DNA of 6,410 nucleotides from Candidatus Limnocylindria bacterium (GTDB lineage Bacteria > Chloroflexota > Limnocylindria > QHBO01). The notes below the pieces were generated by a model. That model was not told the DNA's origin. It saw nothing but the letters and a program-made list of their open reading frames with translations, and ran no database searches. The stretch spans positions 1 through 6,410 of the forward strand of contig JASLBU010000048.1 of the NCBI GenBank assembly GCA_030146365.1, written 5' to 3'. Positions within the stretch are counted from its first letter, which is position 1. Every line of letters starts with the position of its first letter. Shown here in pieces: positions 5,423 to 6,410 of the stretch. The position numbers were made by a program, and so were the translations under genes.

Positions 5423-5860
5423 ATGGCGACGAAGATCCAGATCGTGTTCGACTGCGCCGACCCCGCCGCCCAGGCGGCCTTCTGGCAGAAGGCGCTCGGC
5501 TATCACTCGCCGCCGCCTCCGCCACCACACACCACGTGGCCGGAGTTCCTCGCGGCGGCCGGCGTGCCCGAGGAGCAGTGGAACGACCAGAACGCCGTCG
5601 AGGACCCCGAGGGAGTCGGTCCCCGGCTGTTCTTCCAGAAGGTGCCGGAAGGCAAGGTGGCGAAGAACCGGGTCCACCTCGACCTCAATGTCGGCGGGGG
5701 CCACACGGTGCCGCTCGACGAGCGACGATCGCGCGTCGACGCGGAGGTCCAGCGGCTGAAGGCGCTCGGCGCGACGGACGGTCGCGGGCCGATGGAGAAG
5801 AACGGTGAGTACTGGGTGCGCATGAACGACCCGGAGGGCAACGAGTTCTGCGTGCAGTAG
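5423..5860 (+). CDS. VOC family protein (glyoxalase-like domain)
   Basis: This is a 145-residue soluble protein of the vicinal oxygen chelate superfamily, resembling the Glyoxalase_6 type. Two beta-alpha-beta-beta-beta units are visible: the first starts 'KIQIVFDCADPAAQAAFWQKALGY' (4-27), the second 'NRVHLDLNVGG' (82-92) and ends 'EYWVRMNDPEGNEFCV' (129-144). His85 and Glu141 occupy positions often used as metal ligands. The segment between carries 'DPEGVGPRLFFQKVPEGK'. Members include glyoxalases, dioxygenases and drug-binding resistance proteins, but this subgroup is uncharacterised, so no reaction is assigned. Residues 30-35 are six consecutive prolines; homologues usually have a shorter proline run here, and translation may depend on EF-P. 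ATG follows GAGGG (5411-5415) by seven bases. It lies 70 bases after the sigma gene, either its own unit or the operon tail. Confidence 0.9.
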   Translation: MATKIQIVFDCADPAAQAAFWQKALGYHSPPPPPPHTTWPEFLAAAGVPEEQWNDQNAVEDPEGVGPRLFFQKVPEGKVAKNRVHLDLNVGGGHTVPLDERRSRVDAEVQRLKALGATDGRGPMEKNGEYWVRMNDPEGNEFCVQ

Positions 5861-5870
5861 GATGCGCGAC

Positions 5871-5902
5871 GGACCGATGAGATCCGCGGCCGGCGCCGGT
5901 CC
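5871..5902 (+). terminator. Weak candidate terminator or stem after the VOC gene
   Basis: GGACCG (5871-5876) pairs with CGGTCC (5897-5902) across 20 bases that themselves contain CCGCGG and the 10-bp palindrome CCGGCGCCGG (5890-5899). The stem begins ten bases past the VOC stop. There is no T tract, so Rho-independent termination is doubtful. Confidence 0.25.
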
Positions 5903-5938
5903 CGAGTGCAGTAGCCGCACACAGCCCGAGCCGTTCTG

Positions 5939-6007
5939 ATGGCGAATCCCGAGCGAGGCCCACGGGCCGTCCAGCCGCGCGCATCGGCGTGCCCCCGACG
6001 CCCATGA
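5939..6007 (+). CDS. Possible 22-residue upstream ORF overlapping the second MFS start
   Basis: ATG at 5939 opens a 22-codon frame rich in Arg, Pro and Ala that ends with TGA at 6005-6007, overlapping the MFS ATG as ATGA. The MFS start lacks a ribosome binding site, so coupling is conceivable. The composition is what random GC-rich DNA would give, and there is no ribosome binding site before this ORF either. Confidence 0.15.
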   Translation: MANPERGPRAVQPRASACPRRP

Positions 6008-6410
6008 CAACCGAGGCGCGCAGCGTCCAGCGCACATACCTGGCCCTCACGCTGCTCACGACGCTCGCCGCCTCGTTCATCTGGGGCGTCAACACGCTCT
6101 TCCTGCTGGACGCGGGGCTCAGCAACGCGGAGGCGTTCGCCGCCAACGCCTTCTTCTCAATCGGGCAGGTCATCTTCGAGATCCCGACCGGCGTGGTGGC
6201 GGACACGCGAGGGCGTCGCTTCAGCTTCATGCTCGGCGCGGGCACGCTGCTGGCGTCCACGGTGCTGTACCTCTTCATGTGGCGGAGCGGCGCGCCGTTC
6301 ATCGGCTGGGCGCTCGCGTCGGCCCTGCTCGGCCTGGGGTTCACGTTCTTTTCCGGCGCCACCGAGGCGTGGCTGGTGGATGCCCTGACGGCCACCGGCT
6401 TCAAGGGCGA
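6004..6410 (+). CDS. MFS transporter, N-terminal part (runs off right edge)
   Basis: The first 135 codons of a plus-strand transporter are present; a typical 12-TM member would have about 400. TM1 is around residues 12-35 ('YLALTLLTTLAASFIWGVN...'), TM2 about 43-64, TM3 about 74-92 and TM4 about 98-120. Motif A appears as 'GVVADTRGRR' (63-72) after 'EIPTG', and 'FFSGATEAWLVDAL' (115-128) is typical of a widespread group of putative drug or tetracycline-type exporters. The substrate is unknown. It is unlike the DHA2 pump at 305-1921, so this is not a duplication. ATG at 6004 has no Shine-Dalgarno; GTG at 5989 is an in-frame alternative. It lies 143 bases after the VOC gene on the same strand. 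Confidence 0.85.
   Translation, partial: MTTEARSVQRTYLALTLLTTLAASFIWGVNTLFLLDAGLSNAEAFAANAFFSIGQVIFEIPTGVVADTRGRRFSFMLGAGTLLASTVLYLFMWRSGAPFIGWALASALLGLGFTFFSGATEAWLVDALTATGFKG

Noticed and set aside
5685..6404. 239-codon minus-strand frame opposite the VOC gene end and the second MFS gene
   Set aside because: Its composition is that of an antisense shadow of the transporter, and it shows no domain pattern.
305..6410. Recent duplication of one transporter into the two MFS genes
   Set aside because: The two share only generic MFS motif A; TM1 and loop sequences differ and they belong to different subfamilies (14-TM DHA2 versus a probable 12-TM group).

Overview
The window is GC-rich (close to 70% by eye). 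It uses ATG, GTG and TTG starts, several with clear GGAGG-type ribosome binding sites, and the genes are tightly packed. It looks like a chromosomal accessory region of a high-GC bacterium. The protein families present (a SigG-type sigma factor with a SnoaL-like tail, a berberine-bridge-type flavoenzyme, a DUF1905/YdeI protein, a glyoxalase-like VOC protein, two MFS transporters) are most common in Actinomycetota and some high-GC soil lineages such as Chloroflexota. The sequence alone does not settle the phylum. No rRNA, tRNA, insertion sequence, phage gene or CRISPR array is visible.

Layout. Bases 1-56 hold the first 18 codons of a minus-strand gene that looks like an MBL-fold hydrolase. A 248-base gap with only weak hairpins follows. 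A full 14-TM drug/proton antiporter of the QacA/SmvA (DHA2) type lies on the minus strand (305-1921). A 219-base divergent control region (1922-2140) separates it from a plus-strand cluster. That cluster is a FAD-binding oxidoreductase (2141-3529), a small cupin-like protein (3526-3846), a DUF1905/YdeI protein (3863-4312) and an ECF sigma factor with a C-terminal SnoaL-like domain (4309-5352). Two of the three junctions in this cluster are GTGA start/stop overlaps and the third is 16 bases, so it reads as one operon. After a 70-base gap containing two back-to-back inverted repeats comes a VOC (glyoxalase-like) protein (5423-5860). The start of a second MFS transporter (6004 onward) runs off the right edge.

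How the genes may work together (inference). An efflux pump, a flavin oxidase, a cupin, a VOC protein and a sigma factor carrying a small-molecule-binding fold resemble a xenobiotic or antibiotic response module: the sigma factor would direct expression, the enzymes would alter or sequester a compound, and the pump would export it. The divergent control region contains a long imperfect inverted repeat placed almost symmetrically between the two start codons, which would suit coordinated control of pump and operon. The plus-strand operon may begin with a leaderless 11-codon leader ORF whose stop overlaps the TTG start of the flavoenzyme. No complete, recognisably new system can be proven here. 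The most novel-looking points are the sigma-factor operon and the architecture of its control region.
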